From Muscardinus avellanarius (lineage: Eukaryota > Chordata > Mammalia > Rodentia > Gliridae), in contig OY726557.1 in the NCBI GenBank assembly GCA_963383645.1, positions 157,755,599 to 157,819,598 of the forward strand: a stretch of DNA of 64,000 bases, in the 5' to 3' direction. Position numbers and translations under genes: made by a program. Of the stretch, positions 44,171-56,236 are shown piece after piece. The notes below the pieces were generated by a model. The model searched no databases. It was not told the DNA's origin and worked only from the letters and a program-made list of their open reading frames with translations. Positions within the stretch are counted from its first letter, which is position 1; each line of letters opens with the position of its first letter.

Positions 44171-45853
44171 CTAAGGCTCAAGGGCATCAAGGGCAGTCAG
44201 TGGAACTACGTCAGGCAGATTCAGCGTAATGGCGTCCAGGGACAGCAAGCATGGGCCAGGGTGCATCGGCTCCTCGGGATCCAGGGGAGGCCCCAAGGGT
44301 TGAAGGTCAGGGACACAGCAGCATCCCGAAGGCTTGAAGGCAAAGCAGGGCCTAGGGCTCTCAGGTGCAGGCCTGTCCACCCAAGCCCCATCCTCAGGCA
44401 GGCCCTGAGGCTCCAGGCTGGGAGCTGTGGGCGCAGTGCGGGACAAAAGGCGTCTCTTAGCTGGAGGCGGGACGGTTTTATCATTACAGCCGGGTTCCCG
44501 AAGACGACGACCACGACGGCGCCTGCCACTTGCAGGGTGGAGACCTGTGGCAAAGGGATGCCTCTTTTTCGATAGGGCCAGAATGGGCAGCGGAGAGCTG
44601 TGTTTTTCGGTCCTGGGCTTGGAATTTGCTTTGTGGCAGCGAGTGGGGCGCCGGCGCCGTGGACACACAGGTGCGCAGGACAGGCCACCAGCCTGCCGGG
44701 ATCCTGGGGAACTGCTGGCCACCATGGACGGAAGGAGTCTCAAGCCAAGAGCAGCTCTCCACAGAGTCCGGTCCTCGCTGCAGGTGCTCAGCCCCTGTTT
44801 GGTGGGCGCCGGGGGCTCCGCGTGGTCCACGACCGTCCGGTCTCGCCCGCGTTTCCACAGCGCGTAGCGCTCAGGCTGCAGGATGCGCACGAAGGCGTCC
44901 ATGGAGAAGCTCACCCCGGCCTCCCCGCAGCGGCACCGAGACGCCACTTTGCCATAATCGACCCACCGCGGCGTGGCGAAGTTGATGGCCTCGGCGCAGT
45001 TGAAGCCATGGTTGAAGCCCGCGTGGTAGCCGAAGGGAAAAGTGACCACGAACTCGCCGGCCTCCTGGGTCACGCGGCTGAACGGGATGCCATTCTCCTT
45101 GAGCACCGTGGGCGAGATGAGCGCCACCTTGTGGCGCAGGAAGGCCTCGCAGCCCCGGGAGCTGCCCGGGAACAGCGCCCTGGCCAGGCGCTCCAGGCGC
45201 TGCCCATGCTCCGGGGGCACCGCGTACCACGTCTTGGGCGACCCGAGGTGCAGGTAGTTGATGCTGTAAAGGTCCATGTCCTCCGTGTGCCAGGCAAATG
45301 TGGTCTTCCACATGCCAAAGTACAGGTAGGGGGTGTTCACGCCCTCGATCACCACTCCACACTCCTGCTCCAGCAGGTCCAGAATGGTTCCCAGGTGTGC
45401 CAGGTTCCACTCCTTGGTGTTGGCCTCAAATAAGGAGCCGCTGACGTCAGCGCCATAAATGGGCGAGTCGTAGAGACGGCTCTTCCAGTACTTTCTCTCC
45501 AGATCCTCAAAATTCAGGTGTGGGGGAGTCTGGTGTTTGGGGCTGTTGGCCAGGAGGCGATATTCCCCCACTGTCATGGCTTTCTTCTTTTTGTGGTACT
45601 GAGTAAACACCCCTGCCTGCCCAGAGACCACCTGCTGCAGGGGAGCTGCTATTAAGATGTCACTGATGTCATCGTAGGACTGCCTGGCCCCCCATCCCTT
45701 GGGTGGAATTACCTTGGCAAGGCCAGCCCTGTGTGCACCTTGGGATTCCATGTAAGTGATATAGTTGTTGAAATCAGCAAATTCTTCCATGGTGGGGTGG
45801 AAGGTCATGACTGTGGAACTTGGGTTCTGGGGACCCGAGTGCTCAGACTTCAT
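44171..45853 (-). CDS. KDM4D: KDM4D-like lysine demethylase, copy 4
   Basis: 560-residue intact frame. The JmjN (about 15-57) and JmjC (about 143-309) domains are nearly identical to copy 2, with the full set H189/E191/H277, Y133/N199/K207 and C235/H241/C307/C309. Predicted nuclear H3K9me2/me3 demethylase. The tail is mosaic: [12 protein letters not shown] (as in copy 5), then a block with [11 protein letters not shown] and many Arg/Cys/Ser (about 357-445), a short GRRRRGRR in place of the RG repeat, then PPAKRRLL (463-470) and an ending shared with copy 2 (to DALEP). The RAALGLR block resembles the tail of human KDM4D as remembered. Among the complete copies it is the most KDM4D-like in sequence. 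UTRs and promoter module mirror those of copy 2. Confidence 0.94.
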   Translation of the reverse strand: MKSEHSGPQNPSSTVMTFHPTMEEFADFNNYITYMESQGAHRAGLAKVIPPKGWGARQSYDDISDILIAAPLQQVVSGQAGVFTQYHKKKKAMTVGEYRLLANSPKHQTPPHLNFEDLERKYWKSRLYDSPIYGADVSGSLFEANTKEWNLAHLGTILDLLEQECGVVIEGVNTPYLYFGMWKTTFAWHTEDMDLYSINYLHLGSPKTWYAVPPEHGQRLERLARALFPGSSRGCEAFLRHKVALISPTVLKENGIPFSRVTQEAGEFVVTFPFGYHAGFNHGFNCAEAINFATPRWVDYGKVASRCRCGEAGVSFSMDAFVRILQPERYALWKRGRDRTVVDHAEPPAPTKQGLSTCSEDRTLWRAALGLRLLPSMVASSSPGSRQAGGLSCAPVCPRRRRPTRCHKANSKPRTEKHSSPLPILALSKKRHPFATGLHPASGRRRRGRRLREPGCNDKTVPPPAKRRLLSRTAPTAPSLEPQGLPEDGAWVDRPAPESPRPCFAFKPSGCCCVPDLQPLGPPLDPEEPMHPGPCLLSLDAITLNLPDVVPLTALDALEP

Positions 45854-46053
45854 ATCTGCAATGTGCTTAGCAGGGACTCAAGGGTCTTAGGTGGGGTCTG
45901 GATTCCTGACAAAGCTCAGGAGTATTTCTCTCCTCCTCCTTCTTTCTTAAAGTTCTTGAGTTCTAGGCTGAGGCAGGCTTGCGTTTTTACAGTGATGAGA
46001 TGATTCCCGGCTTTGCTGATTTACCACAGTGATGGCACTCTGGTCAGCATCTT
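45854..46053 (-). other. Putative 5' UTR of copy 4 with splice acceptor
   Basis: Same 200-nt spacing between the gggcag acceptor and the ATG as in copies 2 and 3. The similarity to copy 2 continues far upstream because both lie in the inverted arms. Confidence 0.6.
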
Positions 46054-46359
46054 CTGCCCAAAGAAAGCAGAGGACCTCCCAGTGCAACAGGCACCAGGAC
46101 CCAGGTCCTGGTTCCACCTGCAGCACGGTGAGTCTCCTCCGTGGAGGCTGTGAGGGCTTTGAAGACTCTCCGGATTCTCAAGCCTGCTCCTTGAGTAGCT
46201 CCTGACCTGAGTACCAGGCCTCTTTAAATCTAAGTTTAAACTCCAAACCTAAAGAAGATGCAACATAATAAAAAATAAGTGGATGGTCAAAAAATACTAA
46301 GCTAACATCAAGCTAAACAGAACTGAAATGTCAATGTTAACATCTGAATTGAAGTCAAA

Positions 46360-46543
46360 CATGAATCGGGTGTGGCATCAAACAGATTTAATCCTAGTTC
46401 TTGGGAGGCTAAGACCATAGGATCCCAAGTTCTTGGCCAGCCTCAATAATCTAGCAAGACCTCTGACAACTTCGTGACATCCCATTTTATATTAAAACGT
46501 AAAAATAGGTCTGGAAGTAGAGCTGAGAGGCAATCTCTAGTAC

Positions 46544-46597
<54 letters not shown>

Positions 46598-47945
46598 GAG
46601 AGAGAATAGTAATAAAAGTTGAAATCCAATACCTTTAAAAAATAAAATAAGAAACTGGTAACATGATGGAGAAGAAAAAGAAGTTCCTAAGCTGGCTGTG
46701 GTGGTGCATATGTTTCTAGTCTCAGTACCTGGGAGGCTGAGACAGGAAAAGCATGGTTCTCTGACAACCTCCACTACTTTGAGACCTTCTGCAACTTAGT
46801 GAGAACTTGTTTCAAAATAATGAATAAAAAATAGGACTAGGGGTGCACCTTCCCTGAGTTCATTTCATTCATTAGTTAATACTGCAAAAAAAAAAAAAAA
46901 ACCACCTTTCTTGGCCTGACAAGGAAATGTGTGAGATGGAAGCATTTTGCATTGGTTGAAAATAAGAATGTGCTATATATTAACAGGCTAAAGCATTGTT
47001 GGGGGTATGTCAAACAGACACATAAACCGAAGATAAAAATGGCTCCAGGCAACCAAACCTTAAGTTCACTGAGCAAAATTACAGTAGGAACCGAGCGTGG
47101 TGGCGCAGGCTTGTAATCCCTGAGCTTGGGAGGTGGAGACCGTGGGATCCCACAGTTTTGAAAGCCAGCTGTGCTGGCTTAAGAGACCCTGTTACCAAAA
47201 ATAAATAAATAAATAGGTCTGGGAGTGTAGCCCAGAGGCAGAAGGGCTTCCAGGAACCCCAGTACCACCAAAAATATTAATTAATTAAAAACTGGGGAAA
47301 GATAAGTTTTTCATCCTGCAAAATTCAAATACTTTCCACAGGCCAGGTGTGGTGGTGCACACCTCTAATCACAGTGCTTATGAGGCTGAGACAGGAGGAT
47401 CACAGGTTGAAGGCCAGTTTTTGAAACTTAGCAAAGCTCTCAGCAACTTAGCGAGATCCTGTTTCCAAACAGAAAGTAAAGTAAGACTAGACGTGTAGCT
47501 TGGAGGTAGAATGCCACAGAGAAAAAAAAAAAGTTACGCAGATGCTCCATCCTGAGAGAGGAGCACTATCCCCGCTCCTCGCTGTGGGCTTTGAACAATG
47601 TTTCTTCCAGAGGATGGTAAGGCAGAGTGGGGTTGATTTGGGGATTGGAGTAGGAATTCTACGGTGGAGAAACCCAACAACAGTATTTCAGCGAGGTTCA
47701 AGATCAAGAGTCAAGAATCATGTTTATAGAGCTGAGAGTGGTGGCCCACACCGTAATGCCAGCACTCGGGAGGCTGACACAGGGGCCTCAGGTTCAAGGA
47801 CACCATAAGCAAGAAGTGAACTCTAGCAACCTAGGAAGACCTTGCTTACAAACAAAAACATTTTTAAAAGCATAGGGGAAATAACTTAAAGGTGGAGTGC
47901 CTTTGGGTCCGATATGAGCACCTCACACTCACAGTCATGTTTACA
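46360..47945 (+). mobile_element. Plus-strand SINE series (mirror of 20905-22525)
   Basis: Elements lie at 46360-46590 (with (AC)n at 46549-46591), 46690-46890, 47092-47275, 47340-47530 and 47730-47945. Each has a mirrored partner in the left arm. Confidence 0.85.
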
Positions 47946-48261
47946 GTGTGTTCCCATGTTATGATGTGGAAAAAGGAAATTCATCTCCCTGAACTTCCTC
48001 CAAAAATCCAGCGAGCTTGTCCGGTCATGATAAAAGCATTATACAGAGTTCAGTAGACAGGATCCTATAATATAACCAACCATTTCCCTCCAAATATGTC
48101 GTTTCTGTATCAATGTGTCTCAAAATCAAAGAGAACCAAAAAGACTATCAGAGGAAAGAGAGAGCTTCAGAGACAAGAAACTAAACATAACGTGGTTCTT
48201 TAAATGGGAACCTGGAACAGAGAAAGGACAGTAGCAAAAAACAAGAAAAACATGTAAGCTT
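47946..48261. other. Arm sequence without gene
   Basis: Reverse complement of about 20590-20905. It is not a recognised repeat family. Confidence 0.5.
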
Positions 48262-50500
48262 TTTTCTTTGGGGTACTAGGGATAGAACCCAGGGGCCTTC
48301 CAACACTGGGCTACACCCTCTACCTATTTTATATTTTATTTGAAAACAGGGTCTCACTAAGTTGCTGAGAGCTTCACTAAGTAGCTGAGGCTGTTTGTAA
48401 CCTGCAGAATCCTCCTGTCTCAGCCTCCCAAGTACTGATTACAAACATGCCCCACCACACCCTGCTGATTTTGACTTCCATGAGGGGAGGGGGTACTGGG
48501 GATTGAACACAGGGGCATATTCCCTCTGAGCAACAACTCAGTACTATTTTTTTTTTTTTTTTTTGAAACCTGGCCTCACTAAGTAGCCGAGACTGTCTTC
48601 GGCCCTGCAATCTTCCTGTCTCAGCCTCCCACCTACTGGGATTACGAGTCCAGCTGATATTGGCTCTTAAATTGTAGTGACTGTACCATATGATGTAAGA
48701 TGCTAGAGGTGGGGTAAGCTTTCTGTGTATGTGTATGCAAAGGGGTATTAGGTAACAATTCTCCTTACAATGCTCAAAATTCATGTAAATTTAAAACTAA
48801 TGTTTAAACATATTGCCTATTGCCCAAACAATATTAGAAGAGAAATTTAGAAAAATGGGTAGGATTTAAAAAATTCTACAAAACAATAGCACACAATATT
48901 CAAATGAATCTATAAACAGCTATTTCTCTTGTTTTTTTTTTTTTTTTTTTAGCACTGAAAGTATTCAGTTAACTTTTCTTTCTTTTTTCTTTTTTCTTTT
49001 TTTTGGTGGTACTGGGGTTCCTGAAAATCCTTCTACCTCCAGGATACACTCCCAGACCTATTGTTTTTGTTGTTGTTTTATGTGGAAACAGGGTCTCTTA
49101 AGCCAGAGAGGCTGGCTTTGAACCAACGGGATCCTCCTGTCTCCACCTTCCAAGCGCGGGGATTACAAGCGTGTGCCACCACGCCCGGCATTCAGTTAAC
49201 GTTTTAAAAATATGTCATAAGATGTATGTACTGAAATGCACAAAGCACATACTGCTGGTTAACAGGTGACTGTAGTGATTGAGGCCCCCCCAAGTCAAGC
49301 GTAGAATAGCCGGGGAGCCTGAGGCTGTCCTCCTCCTAGACCTCAGCCCACCTGCCTCCAGTGCAAACCCCACCCTAATCCTCTTAAACAGTATCCAATT
49401 AAAATTTTAGAGCCTAAGGGTATAGCCTGGAGGTTAGAACGCCCCTGGGTTCAATCCCTAACACCACAAAGGAAAACTGTCCATTTTATACTGTTCAGCT
49501 TTATATACACAGAATCATACTAACATATTTTTTAGCGTATGTAAGTGGTGCTGATGATTGAACCCAGGGGCATTCAACCCCTGAGCTGCTGCTTGAGTCG
49601 CTTCTGAACTGAGTACCAGGCCTCTTTTTTTTTTTTTTTTTTTTCAGTACTTGATGGGACCGACAAACTTTCTATCCCTGGGCTACACTCTCAGAACTAT
49701 TTTATATTTTATTTGGAAACAGAATTTCACTAAGTTGCTGAGAGCCTTACTAAGTAGCTGAGGCTGGCTTCAAACCTGAGCAATCCTCCTGTCTCAGCCT
49801 CCCAAGCATGGAATTAAAAGATTGAGCCACCACGCCCCGCACAGACCTCATTAAATACTTTAAACTCTATACCTAAAGAAGATACAACTTAATAAGAAAT
49901 ATGTGGATGGCTAAAAAACACTAAGCTCACATGAAGCCAAACGAAGCTGAAATGTTCATGTTAATATCTGAATTGAAGTTTAAACACAGGAGAGAAAAAG
50001 ATAAACAGTTAATTGAACTAAGGTAGAGATAAGCAAGCTTGAAAATATTTAAGTACATCTCAAGAAAATAAACTAATAAACTCAATGAAAAATTAAGAAC
50101 GGAAAAGCAAAGATCTGAAATGAAATATGCTTAACAGAAAACCCACAGTCCAATACTATAATAAGGGGTGCAAGGAAAAGGTGATCTTACAAAAGACTCT
50201 TAAATAAATAACAATAATAAAATAGAGAACATAGCTTGACATTTACTAGAGGTCATTTTAATTATAAGTGAAGCCAGGCCTGGCTGCATAGGTTTGTAAT
50301 CCCAGCATTTGGGAGGCTGAGACAGGAGGATTGCATTTCTCAGACAGCCTCAGCTGCTTACTGAGGCCTTTTGTAACTCATGAGACCCTGTTTCAAAATA
50401 AAGAATAAAAATAGGCTAACAGTATAGCTTGGATGTACAATGCCCCAGAGTTTCTTTCTCACTACCACAAACACACATACACACTCACACACACATACAC
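48262..50500. mobile_element. SINE series in right arm (mirror of unit A2)
   Basis: Elements lie at 48262-48475 (-), 48490-48650 (-), 48990-49190 (-), 49405-49470 (+, ID-like), 49540-49600 (-, ID-like), 49625-49840 (-) and 50272-50530 (+, interrupted (AC)n). Sequence at 48660-48980 and 49845-50270 is unassigned arm sequence. Confidence 0.83.
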
Positions 50501-50629
50501 ACACACAAACACGCACGCGTGCACACACACACACATATAATTTTAATTGAATCTATAAAAATCTAGTTGGTAGTAATATTCTTAAAAATATAAATATCCC
50601 AAAGTGGTCCAACAGAGAAACCAAGGGCC

Positions 50630-50744
50630 GTACCTCCCAACAACAGCATCTCAATCCAGGTGAAGATCTTCCAGCACCCAGCGAGTTTTCCCCTGGGCTG
50701 CTACTCCCTTCAGGAAGCCACAGGCCAAGGCTCCTGGCTTTATA
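50630..50744 (-). promoter_or_regulatory. Putative promoter and exon 1 of copy 4
   Basis: TATAAAG on the minus strand (50738-50744), about 80 bp of putative exon, donor-like gaggtacgg with GT at 50632-50633. The intron to the acceptor at 46053 would be about 4.6 kb, matching the proximal module of copy 2. Confidence 0.55.
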
Positions 50745-50869
50745 CCCCACCTAACCTCACCACAGGAGTGTTCAAGGTGCCCGCCACACCCTAACCCATC
50801 AATTAAGTTTAAGAAGCTGAAAATCCAGAGGGAAGGGGAATAACGGGCAGATAGAAACAAAGCCACTCA

Positions 50870-51208
50870 GGACAGCCAGGCTTGGTGCACAGGCTACAGT
50901 CCCAGCCACGCAGGAGACTGAGGCAGGAGGCTTGCAAGTTCCTGCCAGACTGGACAACTTAGCAAGACCTGTCTCAAAATAAAAAATAAAAGTGCTGGGG
51001 GAGCCAAGCATCACGTTGCACATCTGTGATCTCCTCATGTGGGAGGTGAGACAGGAAGATCTTGGGTTAGTGGTCATCCTTAGCAAGTTGGGGATGTCCT
51101 CTACCACTTTGTGAGACCCTGTTTCATAATAAAAAATAAAATAGGGCTGGGAGTATAGCTCAGACATAGAATACCGCTGCATTCAATTCCTAGTACCACA
51201 CACAAACA

Positions 51209-51243
<35 letters not shown>

Positions 51244-51430
51244 AGCCGGGCATGGTGGCACACGCTTGTAATCCCCGTGCTTGGGAAGCAGAGACAGGAG
51301 GATTATGAAAGTTCAAAGCCAGCCACGTTGGCATAAGAGACCCTCTTTCCAATTTTAAAAATAATATATAAAATAGATCTGGGAGTGTAGCCCGGAGGTA
51401 GAAGGGTTTCCAGGAACCCCAGGACCACCT
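50870..51430 (+). mobile_element. SINE cluster with (AATA)n
   Basis: Elements lie at 50870-50995 (B1/Alu-like half), 51000-51205 and 51246-51430. (AAAT)n tracts lie at 51208-51243 and 51437-51490. The last SINE has no partner in the left arm at 17587-17643, so it inserted after the inverted duplication. Confidence 0.82.
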
Positions 51431-51964
51431 AAAATAATAAATAAATAAATAAGTAAATAAATAAATAAATAAATAAATAAATGAATGAATAACTTAATGG
51501 TGGAATTCCTTTGGGTTCAATATTAGTACCACACAGTCACACAGTCATGTTCACAGTGTGTTCCCACGTGATGATGTGAAAAAAAGTTATTTTATCTTCC
51601 TGAACTTCCTCCAAAAATCCAGCGACCTTGTCTGGTCATGAAGAAAGCATTATATAGAATTCAGTAGCCGGGATCCTATAATATAACCAACCATTTCCCT
51701 CCAAATTTGTCAAATTTCTGTATAAATGTTCCTCAAAATCAGAGAGAACCAGAGAAGCTATCAGGGGAAAGAGGGAGCTTCAAAGACCAGAAAAGTAAAG
51801 GTAACTTGGTGCTTTCAATGGGATCCTAGAACAGAGAAAGGACAGTAGGTAAAAACAAGAAAAACATGTTAGCCAATTGCACTGCTACTGAGCTACACAC
51901 CCAGCTTCAAACTAGGGAAACGCTGCTAAACTGTGGCCTTTAATTATCAAGAACTCACTGATAC

Positions 51965-52380
51965 AGGCTCTTTACTTTGTGGTACTGGGGGTGAATCCCA
52001 GGGGCCTTCCAATGCTGGGCTAAACTCCCAGACCTATTTTATATTTTATTTGGAAACAGGGTCTCACTAAGTTCCTGAGAGCTTCACTAAGACCTGAGGC
52101 TTCTTGGAACCTGCGGGATCCTCCTGTCTCAGCCTCCCAAGTACTGGGATTACAAACACGGGCCACCACACCCTGCTGATATTGGCTCTCCTGAGGGGAG
52201 GGTGTACTAGGGATTAAACCCAGGGGCATTCTCCATCTGATTTATACCTCTGCCCAATATTTTGTTTGGAAACAGGGCCTCAGTAAATTTCAGAGGGCCT
52301 CCCTAAGTAGCTGAGACTGTCCTTGGCCCTGCAATCCTCCTGTCTCAGCCTCCCACCTACTGGGATTACGAGTCCAGCTG
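51965..52380 (-). mobile_element. Two SINEs, mirror of 16745-17125
   Basis: Minus-strand elements lie at 51965-52180 and 52190-52380. The partner sequence in unit A1 has the same order. Confidence 0.83.
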
Positions 52381-53039
52381 ATATTGGCTCTTAAATTGTA
52401 GTGACTGTACCATATGAAGTAAGATGCTAGAGGTGGGGTAAGCTCTCTGTGTATGTGTATGCAAAGGGGTATTAGGTAACAATTCTCCTTACAATGCTCA
52501 AAATTCATGTAAATTTAAAACTAATGTTTAAACATATTGCCTATTGCCCAAACAATATTAGAAAAGAAATTTAGAAAAATGTGCAGGATTTAAAAAATTC
52601 TGCAAAACAATAGCATGCAATATAAACCAATGAATCTATATGGGGTTATTTCCCTCAATATTTTTAGCAGTGAAAGCATTCACTTAACATTTTAAAAACA
52701 TGTCATATGGTGTATGTACTGGAAATTCACAAGCACCTACTGCTGGTTAACGGGTGAGTGTACTGAATAAAATGGTGGCCCCTGCACAGGTCAAGCGCAG
52801 CATAGCCAGGGAGCCTGAGGTCTCCTCCTTCTCAGACCACAGCCCACCTGCCTCCTATGCAAACCCCACCCTAATCTTCTTAAACAGTATCAAATTAAAA
52901 TTTTAGAGCCTAAGGGTATAACTTGGAGGTTAGAACACCCCTGGGTTCAATCCCTAACACCACAAAGGAAAACTGTCCATTTTATACTGCTCAACTTTAT
53001 ATACACAGAGTCATACTAACATAATTTTTTGTGTATAAG

Positions 53040-53238
53040 TGGTGCTGATGATTGAACTCGGGGCATTTTGTCTCCAAGCTACACCCCAGCCCTATTTTTT
53101 ATTCTTTATTTTGTAACAGGGTCTCATTAAGTTGAGGAGAGCCTCACTAAGTAGCTGAGGCTGGCCTTGAACCTTCAATCCTCCTAACTCAGCCTCCTGA
53201 TATTGATATTACAAGTGTGCCCCACCACATCCAGCCAT
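53040..53238 (-). mobile_element. SINE, B1-dID type, at arm boundary
   Basis: Minus-strand element. The left-arm counterpart at about 15840 continues into different sequence, so the arm homology ends inside or beside this element. Confidence 0.82.
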
Positions 53239-53239
53239 A

Positions 53240-53960
53240 CTTGCATATTTTAACACAGTTTGTATGTCTTTTTTCATATCATATTGTTCCATATGGCTAT
53301 ACTTTGGTCCTGTTTCTTGCTTTACCTGTTTCCTTTAACTTTTCTACTCGTTTCTTGCTCTAACTTTCTCCTGTTGATGGTGGACCTTTGGTTTGTTTTT
53401 CAGTTTGGTCCTCTAATAAACAACATTGTTTTATATATTCTTGAACATACATACTCCTTAAACATATATATATATATACATATATATATACACACACACA
53501 TATATATGTACGTATGTGTGTATCTGTATATATGTACAAATGCATACATACATATACGTATGGAGCACTAGATCTAAGAATGAATCTCTGGATCATGGAA
53601 TATGTGGATTCAAACTCATTATGAAAACTACTTCTCAATAGTTTGTATCAATTTACAGATTTACTACTCACTTCTCTTCATTTTTGCAGACATTTGGTAG
53701 AGATCAGCTCTCTTAGTTTTACCCATTCCGGTGAGGGCATAGTGAAACCTCATTAGGATTTTCATTTCCTCGATACCAATGGGTGTGAGCAATGTTTATG
53801 TGTTTGTCATTTGGATGTTCTCCTTCTAAAGGTCCTATTCGAGAATTTGTCCATTTCTGCTATCTTTTTGCTTACATTCCAGGCATTTTGAACCTTAGCT
53901 CTTTGAGGATCTGAGTAATGCTATCTGCCCACATTTTCTCCTTTGTCCTTTGCCTGTCTT
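53240..53960 (+). mobile_element. L1M 3'-region remnant with (TA)n/(CA)n
   Basis: Old L1 wording ('gtttttcagtttggtcctc', 'gaacatacatactcc', 'aacctcattaggattttca', 'gagaatttgtccatttctgc'), split by a TA/CA/GT-rich simple repeat at 53465-53560. Confidence 0.72.
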
Positions 53961-54024
53961 TTTCATGTATCCTGCTAAACATTAAGTTGTAACAGTGAAA
54001 ATAGCTTAGACATATGTTGATTAT

Positions 54025-54615
54025 CAAATATCAGATGCTGTTTAATGCATTATGCATATGATACTTCATTTAATTGTGTGTGTATGATTGTGTGTGTTTG
54101 TGTGTGTGTGTACCCACATGCGTGTGTTACTAAGAATTGACTTGAATTCAGGAACATTTTATCTCTGAGTTACAAACCAGTCTTTTATTTTTAATTTTGA
54201 AACAGGGTCTCACTAAGTTCCTGAGGCTAGCCAGCCTTGAACCTGTGATCATCTGATCTCAGCCTCCCAAGTACTGTGACTACAGGCACGAGCCACCATG
54301 CCTGGCACCCCAACCCTTTTTTATTTTTTCATTTTGAAACAGGGTCTCACTAGGTTGCTAAGAGTCTTGCTAAGTTGCTGGGGGAATGGGGGGCTTGAAC
54401 CTGTGATTCTCCTGTGTTGGCCTTCCAAATACTAGAATTACAGGAGTGGGCCCACATGCCCAGCTTCATTCAATCTTTACTAACAATCCCATAAGATAAA
54501 TCATTTAACCCTCTTTAGATTAGAAAACTAAGTCATGGAGACATTAAGTAATTTCTCAAGGTTGATTATTAGCTTGATAGAGCTAATAATTGGTGGAGTG
54601 AGGTATTCAAATGAG
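54025..54615 (+). mobile_element. MIR element split by two SINEs
   Basis: MIR-like halves at 54025-54085 and 54470-54615 ('gattagaaaactaagtcatgg', 'taatttctcaaggtt') surround minus-strand SINEs at 54105-54306 and 54310-54465. Confidence 0.68.
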
Positions 54616-54654
54616 AATCTCTAATAATATGATTCCTTTTAAAAAGTACAGGAC

Positions 54655-54884
54655 GAGCCGGGTGTGGTGGCGCACGCTTGTAATCCCAGCTTGGGAGGCT
54701 GAGACAGGAGGATCGCGCAGGTTCGAAACCAGCCGCGCTGGCTTAAGAGACCATGTTTCCAAAAGTAAAATAGGTCTGGGAGTGTAGCCTGAAGGTAGAA
54801 GGGCTTCCAGGAACCCCAGTACCACAAACACACAAAAAAGTACAGGACGACTTCACATCAAGCTGTGATATTTAAGTGGAAACA

Positions 54885-54935
<51 letters not shown>

Positions 54936-55237
54936 TGGCCAGACTCAGATACATGTGCGTCTCTACCTCACTGCTTATATAGTAGTTAAATTTGAGATGG
55001 GTTAAAGATTGCTGTATAAAAGAGAACTTTAAGACTATTAGAGAAGCCTGGTGTGGTGGTGCACGCTTATAATCCCAGCATTCGGGAGGCTGAGACTGAA
55101 GGATCGCGGTTCGTGGACAGCCTCAGCTACTTAGTGAGGCCATCTGCAACTCAGTGAGACCAGGGTTCAAAATAAAGAATAAAAAATAGGGCAGGGGGTG
55201 TAGCTTGGAGGTCAAATGCCCCTGGGTTCCATCCCCA

Positions 55238-55319
<82 letters not shown>

Positions 55320-56011
55320 GAGAGAGATAGAGAGATAGAGAGAAAGAAAAAAAGACTTAGAGAAAATACTGAAGATCGTGTTTATGAACTCAATGGAGGA
55401 AAATCTTTAACAAGTCCTGTTTTGGTCCTAAGGTTAGAACCCAGGGGCCTCTACCTCCGGGCTACACCCCAACCTATTTTTTATACTTTGTTTTGAAACA
55501 GCGTCTCACTAAATTCCTGACAACCTCATTAAGTAGCTGAGGCTCCCTTCAAACCTATGCGATTCTCATGTCTCAGCCTCCCAAGTACTGGGATTACCAG
55601 AATGTATCACCATGACCGGCTAGGGTTTTTTTTTTTTTTTTTTTTTTAACCTAACTTTCCAAAGACACCTACCTGCCTGGGAGAGATTGTAATACTAGTG
55701 AAAACTAAGTTAGAGGAATTCAGCTTCTAATATCAAAATAAAGTGAGCAAACCTGTTGTCTTAGACTTTTCAAAATTCTCTCTCTCCCCCTCACTTTGGT
55801 ACTAGGGATTCAACTGAGTTGTTTCACCACTGAACACACTCACAGCCCTTTTCATTTTTTTCTTTTGAGACAGGGTCTCACTAGACTGGCCTTAAATTTG
55901 CCATGCCTCCTGAGGAGGTGGGATTATAAGCATGTCACCTTGCCCAATTCAGAATTCTTTTATTTCTCTGTGGTGCCATATCCGTAGTCTAATACTACCA
56001 CCCACCAATTT

Positions 56012-56058
<47 letters not shown>

Positions 56059-56236
56059 GGTATGGGGATGGAACCCAGGGGCCTTCTAACTCCGGGCTAC
56101 ACTCCTAGACCTATTTTATATTTTATTTGGAAACAGGGTGTCTTAAACCAGCCATGGCTGGCTTCATACCTGCGCAATCCTCCTGTCTCAGCCTCCCAAG
56201 TGTGGGGATTACAAGCGTGTGCCACCATGCCCAGCT
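54655..56236. mobile_element. SINE cluster with microsatellites
   Basis: SINEs lie at 54655-54830 (+, flanked by the repeat aaaaagtacaggacga), 55045-55245 (+), 55415-55622 (-), 55790-55950 (-, diverged) and 56060-56236 (-). Simple repeats: (TA)n 54888-54930, (AC)n 55240-55282, (GATA)n 55288-55318 and (CTTT)n 56011-56058. Confidence 0.86.

Larger units (their letters stand above)
43035..53060 (-). repeat. Right arm of large inverted repeat (contains copy 4)
   Basis: Reverse complement of 15840-25900: copy 4 and its UTRs, the intron SINE series (46360-47945), unit A2 (47900-51110) and part of unit A1 (51590-53060). The second promoter module of the left arm (14693) has no mirror here, because similarity ends near 53060. 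Confidence 0.85.

Noticed and set aside
54888..54930. (TA)n tract as a possible origin or cruciform element
   Set aside because: Simple dinucleotide microsatellite like several others in the window. No adjacent conserved motif.
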